A stretch of DNA of 64,000 nt from Paulownia fortunei (Eukaryota > Streptophyta > Magnoliopsida > Lamiales > Paulowniaceae), in contig CM033114.1 in the NCBI GenBank assembly GCA_019321725.1, positions 21,336,216 through 21,400,215 on the forward strand, read 5' to 3'. The position numbers and the translations under genes are program-made. The notes beneath the pieces are model-generated. The model was not told where the DNA came from. It saw only the letters and a program-made list of their open reading frames with translations, and did no database searches. This document shows, piece after piece, positions 1-10,129 of the stretch; the stretch's first letter is position 1; each line of letters begins with the position of its first letter.

Positions 1-386
1 ATGAAAGTCTGAACAAGTTAAAAAAGTTTAAACTGAAAAGATTAATGCTTAACTAAACATATCGCCTGTCTATGCTCCTTGAATAATTCACCATTTTAAA
101 GGTTGTCCATGGAAAGAGATCTCCTTCCAGCCTCCGCCTCGTTAAATCAGCCTAGCTCATCATGAACAACAATTAGGAACTCTGAAAGCTCAAACAGAAA
201 GAGTCAGCCAACCTAGTAGACTCACACCAGCTGCCAAATAGCTTCAAAATGCACGCTGACGGCTAAGAACACAAACGCTTCTAAAAAAAATTAAGGTTGA
301 AGGGGCAAGTCATAGACCACAGAGAGAGAATTTATGGTGTAAATCTCTAACCTGATGAGATGCAGATGTTGTTTTGAAAGAGCATA
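1..386. other. 3' flank of NLR1, no gene seen
   Basis: No coding frame is supported here. Short stretches resemble the sequence downstream of NLR2 (about 5290-5560) and NLR3 (about 9620-9960), for example the Lys-rich-looking 'gaacaagtt..aaaa' block. The duplicated units of the NLR cluster therefore include their 3' flanks. Confidence 0.5.
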
Positions 387-2405
387 TCAATATTGCATGC
401 AACGAACTAGAAGGGCATCGTTTCCATAACTTTGTTGTTCCTCTTGTATCCGTTTGGCCGAGTCCATAAGAGATTCGTTCCCGCCCTTAACCTCAATCAG
501 TTCAAGTGTTGGAATTTCTCCAATACCATCTGGAATCTCATTTAGACGCCGACAACGATGAAGCACCAGGAACTTGAGGCTTGGGAAGTGGCTACTTTCA
601 GTTATCCAATGCTGGAGATTTGATTTCTCAATTAGCAAAAAATTCAGCTGAGGAAATTCTCCTTCATTTGTTTCCCACTTGTCGCCTTGGCAAGTAAGAT
701 CTCTTAGTTTAAGCACTTGAAGATTAGGCAATGAACCAACAATCGTCATATCTTTCCAAGGAAGTCCCCAACCATTCAAGGTTAATTTTTTCAGCGCCAT
801 AGGGAAAGCAGGATTAAGCTCTCCCTCAAAATTGGGATCTATCCACATTTTTAATTTTTCAAGTTGATGCAGATTTACAAGATTTTCGAGGTGATAGTCA
901 TGATCATAGTCTTGATCATTTTCTCTTGAAAAATAAAAGATTCCCAATTTTTTTAGGTTTGGAATCATTTTCACGATCCTTTCGTTGCATACGAAATTTG
1001 TTGCTACCAAAAATGTTTGCAGGTTTTCAAGAGCAAAAGTTGCTCCTTCTGGATCGGGTAAGCGACCAAAAATGGAGACAAGATGCCTTAATTGTGGCAT
1101 CTTCCAAATTTCCAATGGCAAACGAACCACATCCTGCATTGGACGAATGATTAAGGTTTGAAGATTCTGAAGATTTGATATGGCTGCTGGAATCTCTTTG
1201 ACAAAGTGGAAAGCAAGGTACCTTAAATGAAATACCTCAAATTCAGGACCTAACGAGAAGGGGTTGGCAATGGCGTTTTCCATATCCAGTACCCTGAGCA
1301 ATCCAAGATGTCCTAAAGAGCCTTGTGAACTTGCAATACTTATACAGAGCCGATTTTTTATGGTTTCTACAACTTTGCCAACATCCATAACATGTAGACA
1401 AAACTTCTCTTCCTGGGCTTTTCTTATGCACAAGTCCCCCAAGATATCATGGAGGCTGCATCCTTTGATTTTGCCATTAGACTTCCTCTTGGAGACCAAA
1501 ACAAGACTTCTCTTGACAAGATCCTCCAAATATTCTTCTGCCCCCTCTTCAAAGCTTTTAGATACACTTGCTTCCATAAAGCCTTCAGCTATCCATAACT
1601 TGATGAGTTTTGAGACATGGATCTCATGATCTTCTGGATAACCTCCCATGTATAAGAAACAAGGCCTCAAGTGATGAGGCAAGTGGTTGTAACTCAAAGA
1701 TAGTATCTTTTCAAACTCCACATCTTTTGTACAGCTTCTTGCAATCTCCTTTCCAATGTCTTCCAATTCAGGAGGGCAATCTTGGTGTGTGAACACCTTC
1801 TGCCGAAGCAGATTCCAACTTTGATCCGCATCCATGAAACGCATCTCGTGAAGAGGGCTAGTAGAGTCGGGATAAGCAGCCACATCTGATAGCCTTGTGG
1901 TTAACATGATTCGACTTCCATTATCATCATCAGGAAATGTCATCTTCACATCATCCCAAGCCTTTGTACTCCACATATCATCCATTACAATAAGATACCT
2001 CCTACCCTTTAAGATTTTGTACACATTTTCTTCCCTAAATTCATTGCTCCGACCAGATCTTTCTGCATTGGATTCTTTAATGGAATCTAGGAGGCTTGAA
2101 AGAATTTTTTGTGCACTATAATCTTGTGATACCATAACCCAAGCACGAATATCAAACTGTTTCATTATTAATGGATCATCGTAAATATTTCTAGCAAGAG
2201 TAGTCTTACCAATGCCTCCCATGCCAACAATTGGGATGACTTGGAGTTTGGATGATTCTCCACAAAGCCGAGTCTTTATTGCTATCAAATGATCATCATC
2301 AAAACCAACCACATCAATTTTGCCTGTGGGTGCAATTCTTGATGATGACCTAGCAGCAGGAGAATCATGGGATTGTGCAGGTGAAACAAGAGCAGCATCA
2401 GCCAT
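387..2405 (-). CDS. R1-like NB-ARC-LRR protein lacking the coiled coil and GLPL motif (NLR1)
   Basis: Intracellular immune receptor of the R1/late-blight-resistance type, 672 residues, single exon. The start is taken at MADAALV (2405) because NLR2 and NLR3 start at the matching MAYAVLV/MAHAVLV. Visible motifs: P-loop GMGGIGKTT (about residues 61-69), kinase-2 LIVMDDMW, RNBS-B GSRIMLTTR, winged-helix region with LHD in the MHD position, then about 12 degenerate LRRs. Compared with NLR3 it lacks about 116 codons of the CC domain right after residue 12, about 36 codons containing GLPLA after ARSC, and about 25 codons between the ARC2 and LRR regions. All three losses keep the frame. Loss of the CC and GLPL should abolish normal nucleotide-switch signalling, so it is either a degenerate gene or a truncated NLR. 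The open frame is certain; function is not. Confidence 0.8.
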   Translation of the reverse strand: MADAALVSPAQSHDSPAARSSSRIAPTGKIDVVGFDDDHLIAIKTRLCGESSKLQVIPIVGMGGIGKTTLARNIYDDPLIMKQFDIRAWVMVSQDYSAQKILSSLLDSIKESNAERSGRSNEFREENVYKILKGRRYLIVMDDMWSTKAWDDVKMTFPDDDNGSRIMLTTRLSDVAAYPDSTSPLHEMRFMDADQSWNLLRQKVFTHQDCPPELEDIGKEIARSCTKDVEFEKILSLSYNHLPHHLRPCFLYMGGYPEDHEIHVSKLIKLWIAEGFMEASVSKSFEEGAEEYLEDLVKRSLVLVSKRKSNGKIKGCSLHDILGDLCIRKAQEEKFCLHVMDVGKVVETIKNRLCISIASSQGSLGHLGLLRVLDMENAIANPFSLGPEFEVFHLRYLAFHFVKEIPAAISNLQNLQTLIIRPMQDVVRLPLEIWKMPQLRHLVSIFGRLPDPEGATFALENLQTFLVATNFVCNERIVKMIPNLKKLGIFYFSRENDQDYDHDYHLENLVNLHQLEKLKMWIDPNFEGELNPAFPMALKKLTLNGWGLPWKDMTIVGSLPNLQVLKLRDLTCQGDKWETNEGEFPQLNFLLIEKSNLQHWITESSHFPSLKFLVLHRCRRLNEIPDGIGEIPTLELIEVKGGNESLMDSAKRIQEEQQSYGNDALLVRCMQY

Positions 2406-5182
2406 CTCTGGTATACACAAACAAACTTATTTGCAAGATTTTGAAAATCAAATGAAGGAAGAATAACAACAGGGATAGTTTAGAGAGACAAAGAAAAGAG
2501 AGAAAGTTATAGAGAGAGAATTGATTGATTAATATCAAAGGTTCTCATATTAGAAGAGAAGTCATTATGACTACGGACATAAGCAAGCATAGAAGTCATA
2601 TTAAGCTTGTGGAATTGGTCAACTAGAAAATATTGAATTGGATTGATGACAGAATTGTAACATGAAGGAGGCATGACATCTGCAATTTATTAGTTTGATG
2701 AAGAACAAAATTAATATAATAGAAGAATAATTTAATAGAGCAAGCAGATATGCAGAACTTGCATTGTGGTTGGTGATTCATGATTCAACTTTGGGCTGCT
2801 TGACAAGCAAAAAATGATAGAATTATATGCAAGTCGGTAGTAATAATAAGGGTATATTAGAAAAGAGATTCTTAGTTTGAACTTATTAGTTATTGTAATA
2901 GAAAATATCATTTTTTTAGTTTGCATTTATTAGCTACACCAATACCCACTACAAAGAAACCCGCATTTTAGTAATGAAAAAATTTATCGTTATTTTAAAA
3001 TTTGTTGTCAATGATACTTAGTGATGAATATTTTTTATCGCTGCTTTTGTCGTACCGCACAATTTTTTTAGTGGTGAAAGTTTGTAAGTCGTCGCAAAGT
3101 TTTGCCGCGACAAAACTTGTTGCCAACTTCACACAATCATCACAAAAAAGTCTATTTGATTGTTGAGTTAGATCAATTTTAACGACATAATTCGAAAAAA
3201 TTCATCGCGAAATTTAAAATTTAACAACCAACTATTTTTATAAAATCATCACGGCGACGAACTATTTATGAAATTTCGTTGCTAAAGTATAAAAAATAAA
3301 ATAGTTTAAATTTGATAATTGAGTTTGCGGCAATATGTTGAATACCTCGTTGCTAAAAGTAGAATGAATTTAATATTATTAGTAAAAAAATATGTAAATT
3401 GCACGATAAAGAATATAATTAGAATAGTAAAATTTTACAAAGTAGAATGCAAATATCACTTCACTTTTTAATTTGACGCTTGTTACTACTGTACTTCAAT
3501 TTTTAATTTCAAATATTTTTTTAACAAAATTAATAAATGCCCGATTACCATTGATGATGTATATGCAAAAAGTACGATTAGTAAAATATATGACTGGGCT
3601 AAAGTTAAGCAAGATTTCCAGTTTAATTTAATGAACTTTTTGAATATTCCAGTGTGAAGAATGATTTAAAGAAATAAAATTATTAAATACTCAAAAATTA
3701 CATATACACTCCCTAATTAATATCTTAGAAAATATAAATAATCTTGTCAACTTTTGAAACTACAAGATTATAGGAAAACTAATAGCAATTAAATCCTACT
3801 CTACAAATCTCTTTGAAATAAAACTACCATAGGAAAATATTTAATTCTAATAATCTTTTGAAACCATTAAGAAAACGTAGGCACTCTTGGAAAGTGATAG
3901 TCAATAATTGTAATTCCAAAAAATAAAACTTTAATTTTTTTTCCCATGGTGGTGTTTGTTGGAATTAATTTTTTAATATAAACTTACATATTTAAACAAT
4001 AATTATATTATATGTTATCTAATTTGATAGAGTCAAATAAGTGATTTACAATATGAGACACTAGGAATATTTTTAGGGTATGAACATATGAGATTCTAAA
4101 AATATCTTTAGGATATGGATTTTGTAATGTATAGAGACCTAATACTAGTTAAGTTCATGATTGATGAGATTATTTTTAACCTAGTACATAAAGAACATTA
4201 TAAATTATGATCCCCAAGTCATATCATACAATAGAGAGAGGCCATTGAGTATTTTAAGTTGATTTTGATTTAATTGTGGAAGACGCATACCCAATTGTTT
4301 TCATTACCATAGATTCAGATATGCCTTCGATTTAGAATAAAAGTATTTTTTGATAATTTACACGACGATTGTGGATTATGATTATTGAATCATATTATAT
4401 TAAAGTCTAACGGTATTTGCTATTTATCGACCGTCTGTATCCTTCTTGAAAGTTTCTTGCTCTTGGTTTCACTGCTATGTTTTACTCTCTGTTCTCCATG
4501 TAGTTTGGGTGTGGAAAAACTATGATTTTTTGACTTGTTCAGGTATTTATCTGATTCAGTACTTGCTTTCTCTTGCTGCTGTCTATTGAACATGACAGTG
4601 GTGTGCTTCTTGCTGTGATTTCTGCATTTTGCTCTAATATAGTTGGCACATGATTTTGTCATTGCTTCTTGAACATGTCAAATGTGTAACTAAATCACCT
4701 GATGCTCTACCTCAACAAAGAGATCAAATTAACTTTGTCAAAACAAATGCCTGTTTGTCTAAATGTGGTTTTTCAGTCAAGATGACAGATGATTTCCTCA
4801 GGTGATTCTGTTTAGAAACAGCAATTATGTCTGTATTTTACAGACCAAGGAAATCATGTTTTAGTTATGAGGTGACACTGTATATATGTGAACACAGCCA
4901 ATGAGGAGGTCTTAACTTCAATTGCACCACATCTTGAATCGTTTTAACTGGTTTTGAACCTTTGCTGTGAGTTTATTATTTCTAATTCCAGTGGTTCAAA
5001 TTTATATTTGATCTTTCTATTGTGATGTGGAGAGTAGGAGTAAGTTTTTACTACCTCAGGATATATATTTGCAAGAGTCAAAACCACTAAATGTCTTAGT
5101 TTTCATAACTATCTTCTTTCAGCCTTGTAGTACTAAATTTATGTCGATGGAGACAATGTACACTTCTTCATATTTGGAAACA
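2406..5182. other. Intergenic: NLR1 promoter and decayed repeats
   Basis: The first about 300 bases resemble the upstream regions of NLR2 and NLR3 (shared 'attgattga..' and 'aagcaagca' blocks), so they are probably a duplicated promoter. A CACTA-like end lies at 2947. The rest is AT-rich. A GC-richer patch at 4420-4900 reads as short open frames on the minus strand but matches nothing I recognise. Confidence 0.5.
2947..3360. mobile_element. CACTA-like transposon remnant
   Basis: Begins with CACTACAAAGAAACC, the typical CACTA terminus. It is followed by subterminal copies of short blocks of the kind gtcgcaaag, cgcgacaaaa and cgttgctaaa, as is usual in these elements. No matching inverted end (TTTGTAGTG with the same 3-bp duplication) was found nearby, so the element is probably truncated. 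The 3' limit is only approximate. Confidence 0.4.
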
Positions 5183-5240
5183 GCTCATAATGATGAGGCA
5201 AGTGGATGCAACTTAATGACAGTATATTTCAAACCTGCTC
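5183..5240 (-). pseudogene. NLR remnant fragment
   Basis: About 55 bases align with the NB-ARC segment encoding the LSYNHLPHHL motif of NLR1 (near 1668-1718). The shared blocks are gatgaggcaagtgg and tttcaaac. The fragment is out of frame and isolated, so it is a relic of an additional NLR copy or of an unequal exchange between copies. It sits directly upstream of the shared 3'-flank sequence of NLR2. Confidence 0.5.
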
Positions 5241-5723
5241 ATTAGCATGGAACTTTTCTATGCTAATAATCACAAGCAAAAATAGTTCTTCACATCCAAC
5301 TTTCAGAATTACAAGAGAAAGTCAGACAACATGACTGATTTAGATGTAATGAAGCCAAAACAAGTTGAAAATTGTTCCGTCCACCCTCTGCCTCTTTAAT
5401 CATCTAGCTCATCATCAGAATCATCAGAATCGGCAAAATTCTGAAAACCCAAACAGAAAAAGAGTTAGCCAACAAAATAGAGTCATACCAGCTGCCAAGT
5501 AGCTTCAAAACTGTACATGACCACTACGAACACAAATTCTTCCCAAAAAATTAAAATTGAACAACTAAGTCAGAACACTGATTATGGACCAAGTTTAGAC
5601 GGCGAATCTTGTTAATCCTAAACGGCCTAGGTTATAGGGGTGTGTGCATTTGTTAACTGTATCATACTTGTTTTATTTCTATGAAATGAAGTTTCTAAAT
5701 AAAGACTTGAAATTACTTTACTT
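5241..5723. other. 3' flank of NLR2
   Basis: No gene. The sequence resembles the 3' flank of NLR3 (9620-10130), including the 'catccaa.tttcagaa' and 'gatgaagcc.gaaca' blocks. Confidence 0.5.
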
Positions 5724-8193
5724 TCATGTCCAAGGGATGTATAAATCTCTAACCTGATCAAAACGCATGCAACGAACTTGAAGGGCATCATTTCCAAAAC
5801 TTTGTTGTTCTTCTTGTATCCGTTTGGCCGAGTCCATAAGAGATTTGTTCTTGCCCTTAACCTCAATCAGTTCAAGTGTTGGAATTTCTCCAATACCATC
5901 TGGAATCTCTCTTAGACGCCAACAATCATGAAGTAGCAGGCACATGAGGCTTGGGAAGTGGCTACTTTCAGTTATCCAATGCCGGATATTCGTCCTGTCA
6001 ATTAGCAGAAATTTCAGCTGAGGAAATCCTCCATCACTTGTTTCCCAATTGGCTTCTTCGTCTTTGCCAAGGGAATATTTTAGTTTAAGCACTTGAAGAT
6101 TAGGCAATGAACCAATAATCATCATATCTTTCCAAGGAAGTTTCCAACCTCTCAAGGTTAGCTTCTTCAGTGTCGTGGGAAAAACAGGAAGCTTTGGCTG
6201 AAAAAGATATGTGGGATTTATCTCTACTTTCAAATTCTCAAGTTGAGGCAGATACACAAGATTGTAGAGGTGATTGTCTCGACCATATCTCTCTTTAGTA
6301 TAAAAGATACCCAATTGTTTTAAGTTTGGAATCATTTTCAGGATCCTTTCTGTACATTTAAAATTTGCTACTGAAAGTGTTTGCAGATTTTCAAGAGCAA
6401 AAGTTGCTCCTTCTGGATCCGGTAAAGGACCAAAAGAGTAACAGACAAGAAGCCTTAATTGTGGCATCTTCCAAATTTCCGATGATAAATATACCATACC
6501 TGGTTCATTTACCCTAGGTTCAGAGTATCTTCTTGGATGAATGAATAAGGTCTGAAGATTCTGAAGGTTTGATATGGCTGCAGGAATCTCCAGGGGATAG
6601 TTGAAAGCAAGGTACCTTAAATGAAATAGCTCAAATATTTGAGCAGGGAGCGAGTTGACATAGGAATCTACCATATCCAATACCCTGAGCAATCTAAAAT
6701 TTCCTAAAGAGCCTAGTGAAGTTCCTCTTCTACGCTGGAAGCATATAATAGTACGAATGGTTGAGCCAAAGATGTTTGCTAAGGAATTTAGATCAGAATC
6801 AACAATACTTATGCGGCGCTGATTTTTTATGTTTTTTAAAAAAACCTTGCGAGCAGTCCTACCCAAAACATGTAGAAGAAACTTCTCTTCCTGTGCTTTT
6901 CGCTTTCATAAAGCCTTCAGCCATCCATAACCTGATAAGGTTTGAGACATGGATGTAGTGATCTTCTGGAAAGATGCCCATGTATAGAAAACATGGCCTC
7001 AAATGATGAGGCAAGTGGTTGTAACTCAAAGATAGTAACTTTTCAAACAGTCCATCTTTTGTAGCAACAGCTGAATTTACATTGTTTGCAATTTCCTTCC
7101 ATGAAGCTTCAGTCTTGCTGACTGTGGATAGGAGTCCTGCAATCACCACAATTGCAAGGGGCAGCCCTCTACAGCTTCTTGCAATTATCTTTCCAATTTT
7201 CTCCAATTTAGGAGGACAATCTTGGTGTGTGAACACCTTCTGGCGAAGCAGGTTCCAACTTTGATCTGCATCCATGAATCGCATTTCATGAAGAGGGATA
7301 GAAGAGTCGGCATAAGCCGCCACATCTGATAGCCTTGTGGTTAACATGATTCGACTTCCATTATTGTCATTAGGAAATATCATGTTTAAATCATCCCAAA
7401 CCTTTGTACTCCACATATCATCCAATACAATGAGATACCTCTTGCCCTTTAAGCTTCTGTACACATTTTCTGCCATTGACCCATTTTTCTGTCCACATCT
7501 TTCTGAATTCAGTCCTTTCATGGAAACTAGAAGGCTTGAAAGAATTTGTTCTGCATTATAATCTTGTGATACTGTGACCCAAGCACGAATATAAAAGTGA
7601 TGTCTCGTTAAGGGATCATCATAAGCATTTCTAGCAAGAGTAGTCTTACCAATACCTCCCATACCAAAGATTGGGATGACTTGGCGTTTGGATGATTCTC
7701 CACAAAGCCGATCCTTTATTGCTATCAAATCATCATCAAAACCAACCATATCATTCTTGCCGGTGTGTGCAAGTATTGATGATGAACTAGCAGCAGAAAA
7801 ATCACCGAGTTCCACGTCTTTGATTCTGAAGCTATTCTTGATGCCCATCACTTCTCCAGCGATTGAATCAATTTTCTCTGCTACTTTTTTCAGCTGGTAT
7901 TTAAACTTAAACTTTGCTGGTCCAACAGTCCACTTTATCCATCTATAACGTGACCGAATTTGTTTCCACATAAAATATTCAATAATATCTTCTGCTTCAT
8001 TTGCTACATCCCTGATTTGTCCTTCCAAACTGTTGGCTTTCTCTGGAAAATCTTCAAGAAACGTTTGCAAGAAAATAACGTGTTCATGGATAGATATAAT
8101 TCGTTGTCTTTCACGAAGAGAAAAGGAAAATTGATGATGATTCAGGATCTGGTCTATGGTTTGAGCAAGTGAAACAAGAACAGCATAAGCCAT
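5724..8193 (-). pseudogene. R1-like CC-NB-ARC-LRR gene broken by a deletion (NLR2)
   Basis: Start at MAYAVLVSL (8193). The first frame (8193-6859, 444 residues) carries the Rx-type CC domain with the EDIIE core (EDVID-like), P-loop GMGGIGKTT near residue 200, LIVLDDMW, GSRIMLTTR and GLPLAIVV. It then reads out of frame after GFMKA. The second frame (6866-5724) resumes at KAQEEKFLLH and runs through the LRRs to the end. At about 6896-6907 the gene is 146 nt shorter than both NLR1 and NLR3 between the same anchors (6 nt versus 152 nt). This removes the WHD/MHD segment and shifts the frame. Short AAAGC repeats flank the joint. It could still make a CC-NB-ARC protein without LRRs. The shared 5' and 3' flanks show tandem duplication. 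Confidence 0.85.
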
Positions 8194-10129
8194 CTCTGAT
8201 ATACACACACAATCTTGTTTAATTACAAGAATTTGAAGAATCAAATGAAGGAAGAATAACAACAGGGCTAGCTTAGAGAGACAAAGAAGAACAAGAAATT
8301 TAGAGAAAGAATTGATTGATTAGTATTAAAGTTTCAAACACTTGATCAACTAGAAGACAACTGATAAAAGCAAGCACAGGAGTACAATAAAGCTTGTGAA
8401 AATTTAGTGCGGTGGCCCCAAAATCAAACAAGAAAAAGAAGCACAAGGCATTTTTGTGGGTCACCAGCTTGGATTTTCACAGAAAAGAATGAGAAAAAAG
8501 GTATGGTGTGTAATAAAAGTTGCCCACTCTGAAATAATGCAATTATCACATCCGAACATCATATCTTTTACTTAAGGATTCTTTTACCTAGGCTTTCTTT
8601 ATGAGGTCTGTTTTCCTTTTACATTGTGGTTTTGAGGTGAGTTCTTGCTTCTATCTGGATTTGTCTGCAGAAACCAAAAATCTTGATCGAGATGAAGAAA
8701 GTCTTCTAGAGATGGACAGGGGATGCTGCATTGTCATACTACTAAGATTTATAGCTTCTTACACCTTCGAAGATTTTAGTTACATGTTGGCATTTCCTTA
8801 CCAGTTTAAGGCTGTATTTATTTAGAAAAATATGGTATTGTAGTGGGTTATTTCACTTGGCTTTGCCCTCGTGTACATAATTATTGCTAGGATTAGTTAT
8901 GATATTTTTCTTGTTTACTTTTACACGTTATTGAGTAATAGCAGGGGATATAATTGTTACACCAAGTATTGGCTGGTTTTTATGTTATTTTTATGTTATA
9001 CTCTACTATATTATGTTATACTATATTGTTATTGTCGTTATATTTATTGTTGTAAAAGAATAAACGATTCAAAATATTCTTTGAAATTTTTGTGATACTT
9101 ATTTAATAAGTATTGAATATTTAAAGTAACATTTCCTTTTTTTGGAACAAGTGGGTTCCATTTATATATATGAAACATGCATGGCGCAAATGAGTCTCGA
9201 TGGATAGACGACATTATTTCAACCATTGATTGTTGCACAGGTGTTTTGATTTTAATGGCGATTGATCAATCGATCAGCCCATGATCTCATGATCCCATAC
9301 ATATTCGGGTAATAACCCTTATTAAGAGTGTCTGACTTTGACTTAATGAGTAAATAAAATTAATTACCAAGTGACACAATCAAACACCAAAGAACCAAAT
9401 GTAGTTAATCATAGTCGACAACAACATCACTGTTCCCATCATTATTACCTTTCCATGCAAGCTGAAATTATTAATAAATAGATCCTTGCTTTCTTTATTT
9501 ATCGTTCCTATCCTCCAATTAGAAGATCAGTCATTTTGAATATTTAAAAAAAAAAAAGAAAGGTCCGGCACCAAATTGATTTGTACGGAGCAAAATAATC
9601 TTTACAAGAAAAGAAAAGTATTACTCCGCATCCAATTTTCAAAACTACATCAGAAAGTCACACGACATAACTGAGATTTAGATTTGATGAAGCCTGAACA
9701 AAGTTAAAAATTTGGAACTTTACAAACTTAAAGATTGTCCATGGGAACAGATTTCCTTCCACCCTCTGTGGCTCTTTAAACTTGAATCGTCAAATATCTG
9801 ATCAGCTTGCTCATCATCAACAAAGATTAGAAACTCTGAAAGCTCAAACCAAAAAGAGTCACCCAACAAAACAGACTCATAACTAACAACTGGCAAATAG
9901 CTTCAAACTAAGAACACACATGCTTCACAAAAATTAAGAATCTTGAGTTAAGTCACATAAATTTATGGACCCAAGATTCCCAAGGACAAGCTCAACTAGG
10001 GGGAATAGGCTTAACCAATACATAAATTTATTTCGTAAATCTGGTCCTGATTTTATGGTTTAAATACTTGTCTTATTTCTATTAAATGAAGTTACTAAAT
10101 AAAGACTCAAAACTTTTCAACTTTTAGAT
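8194..10129. other. Intergenic between NLR2 and NLR3
   Basis: 8194-8400 is the NLR2 leader and promoter, similar to the one at 12690-12890. 8500-9540 is AT-rich with no supported gene. 9600-10129 is the NLR3 3' flank. Short open frames here have no family resemblance. Confidence 0.5.

Noticed and set aside
4420..4662. 80-codon minus-strand open frame, Lys/Ser-rich
   Set aside because: Low complexity, no motif, and surrounded by decayed repeats.
8830..8850. ttgtagtggg as the partner of the CACTA end at 2947, which would make a 5.9-kb element carrying NLR2
   Set aside because: Only about 11 bases match, no subterminal repeats lie next to it, and the flanking 3-bp sequences (acc and ggt) differ.
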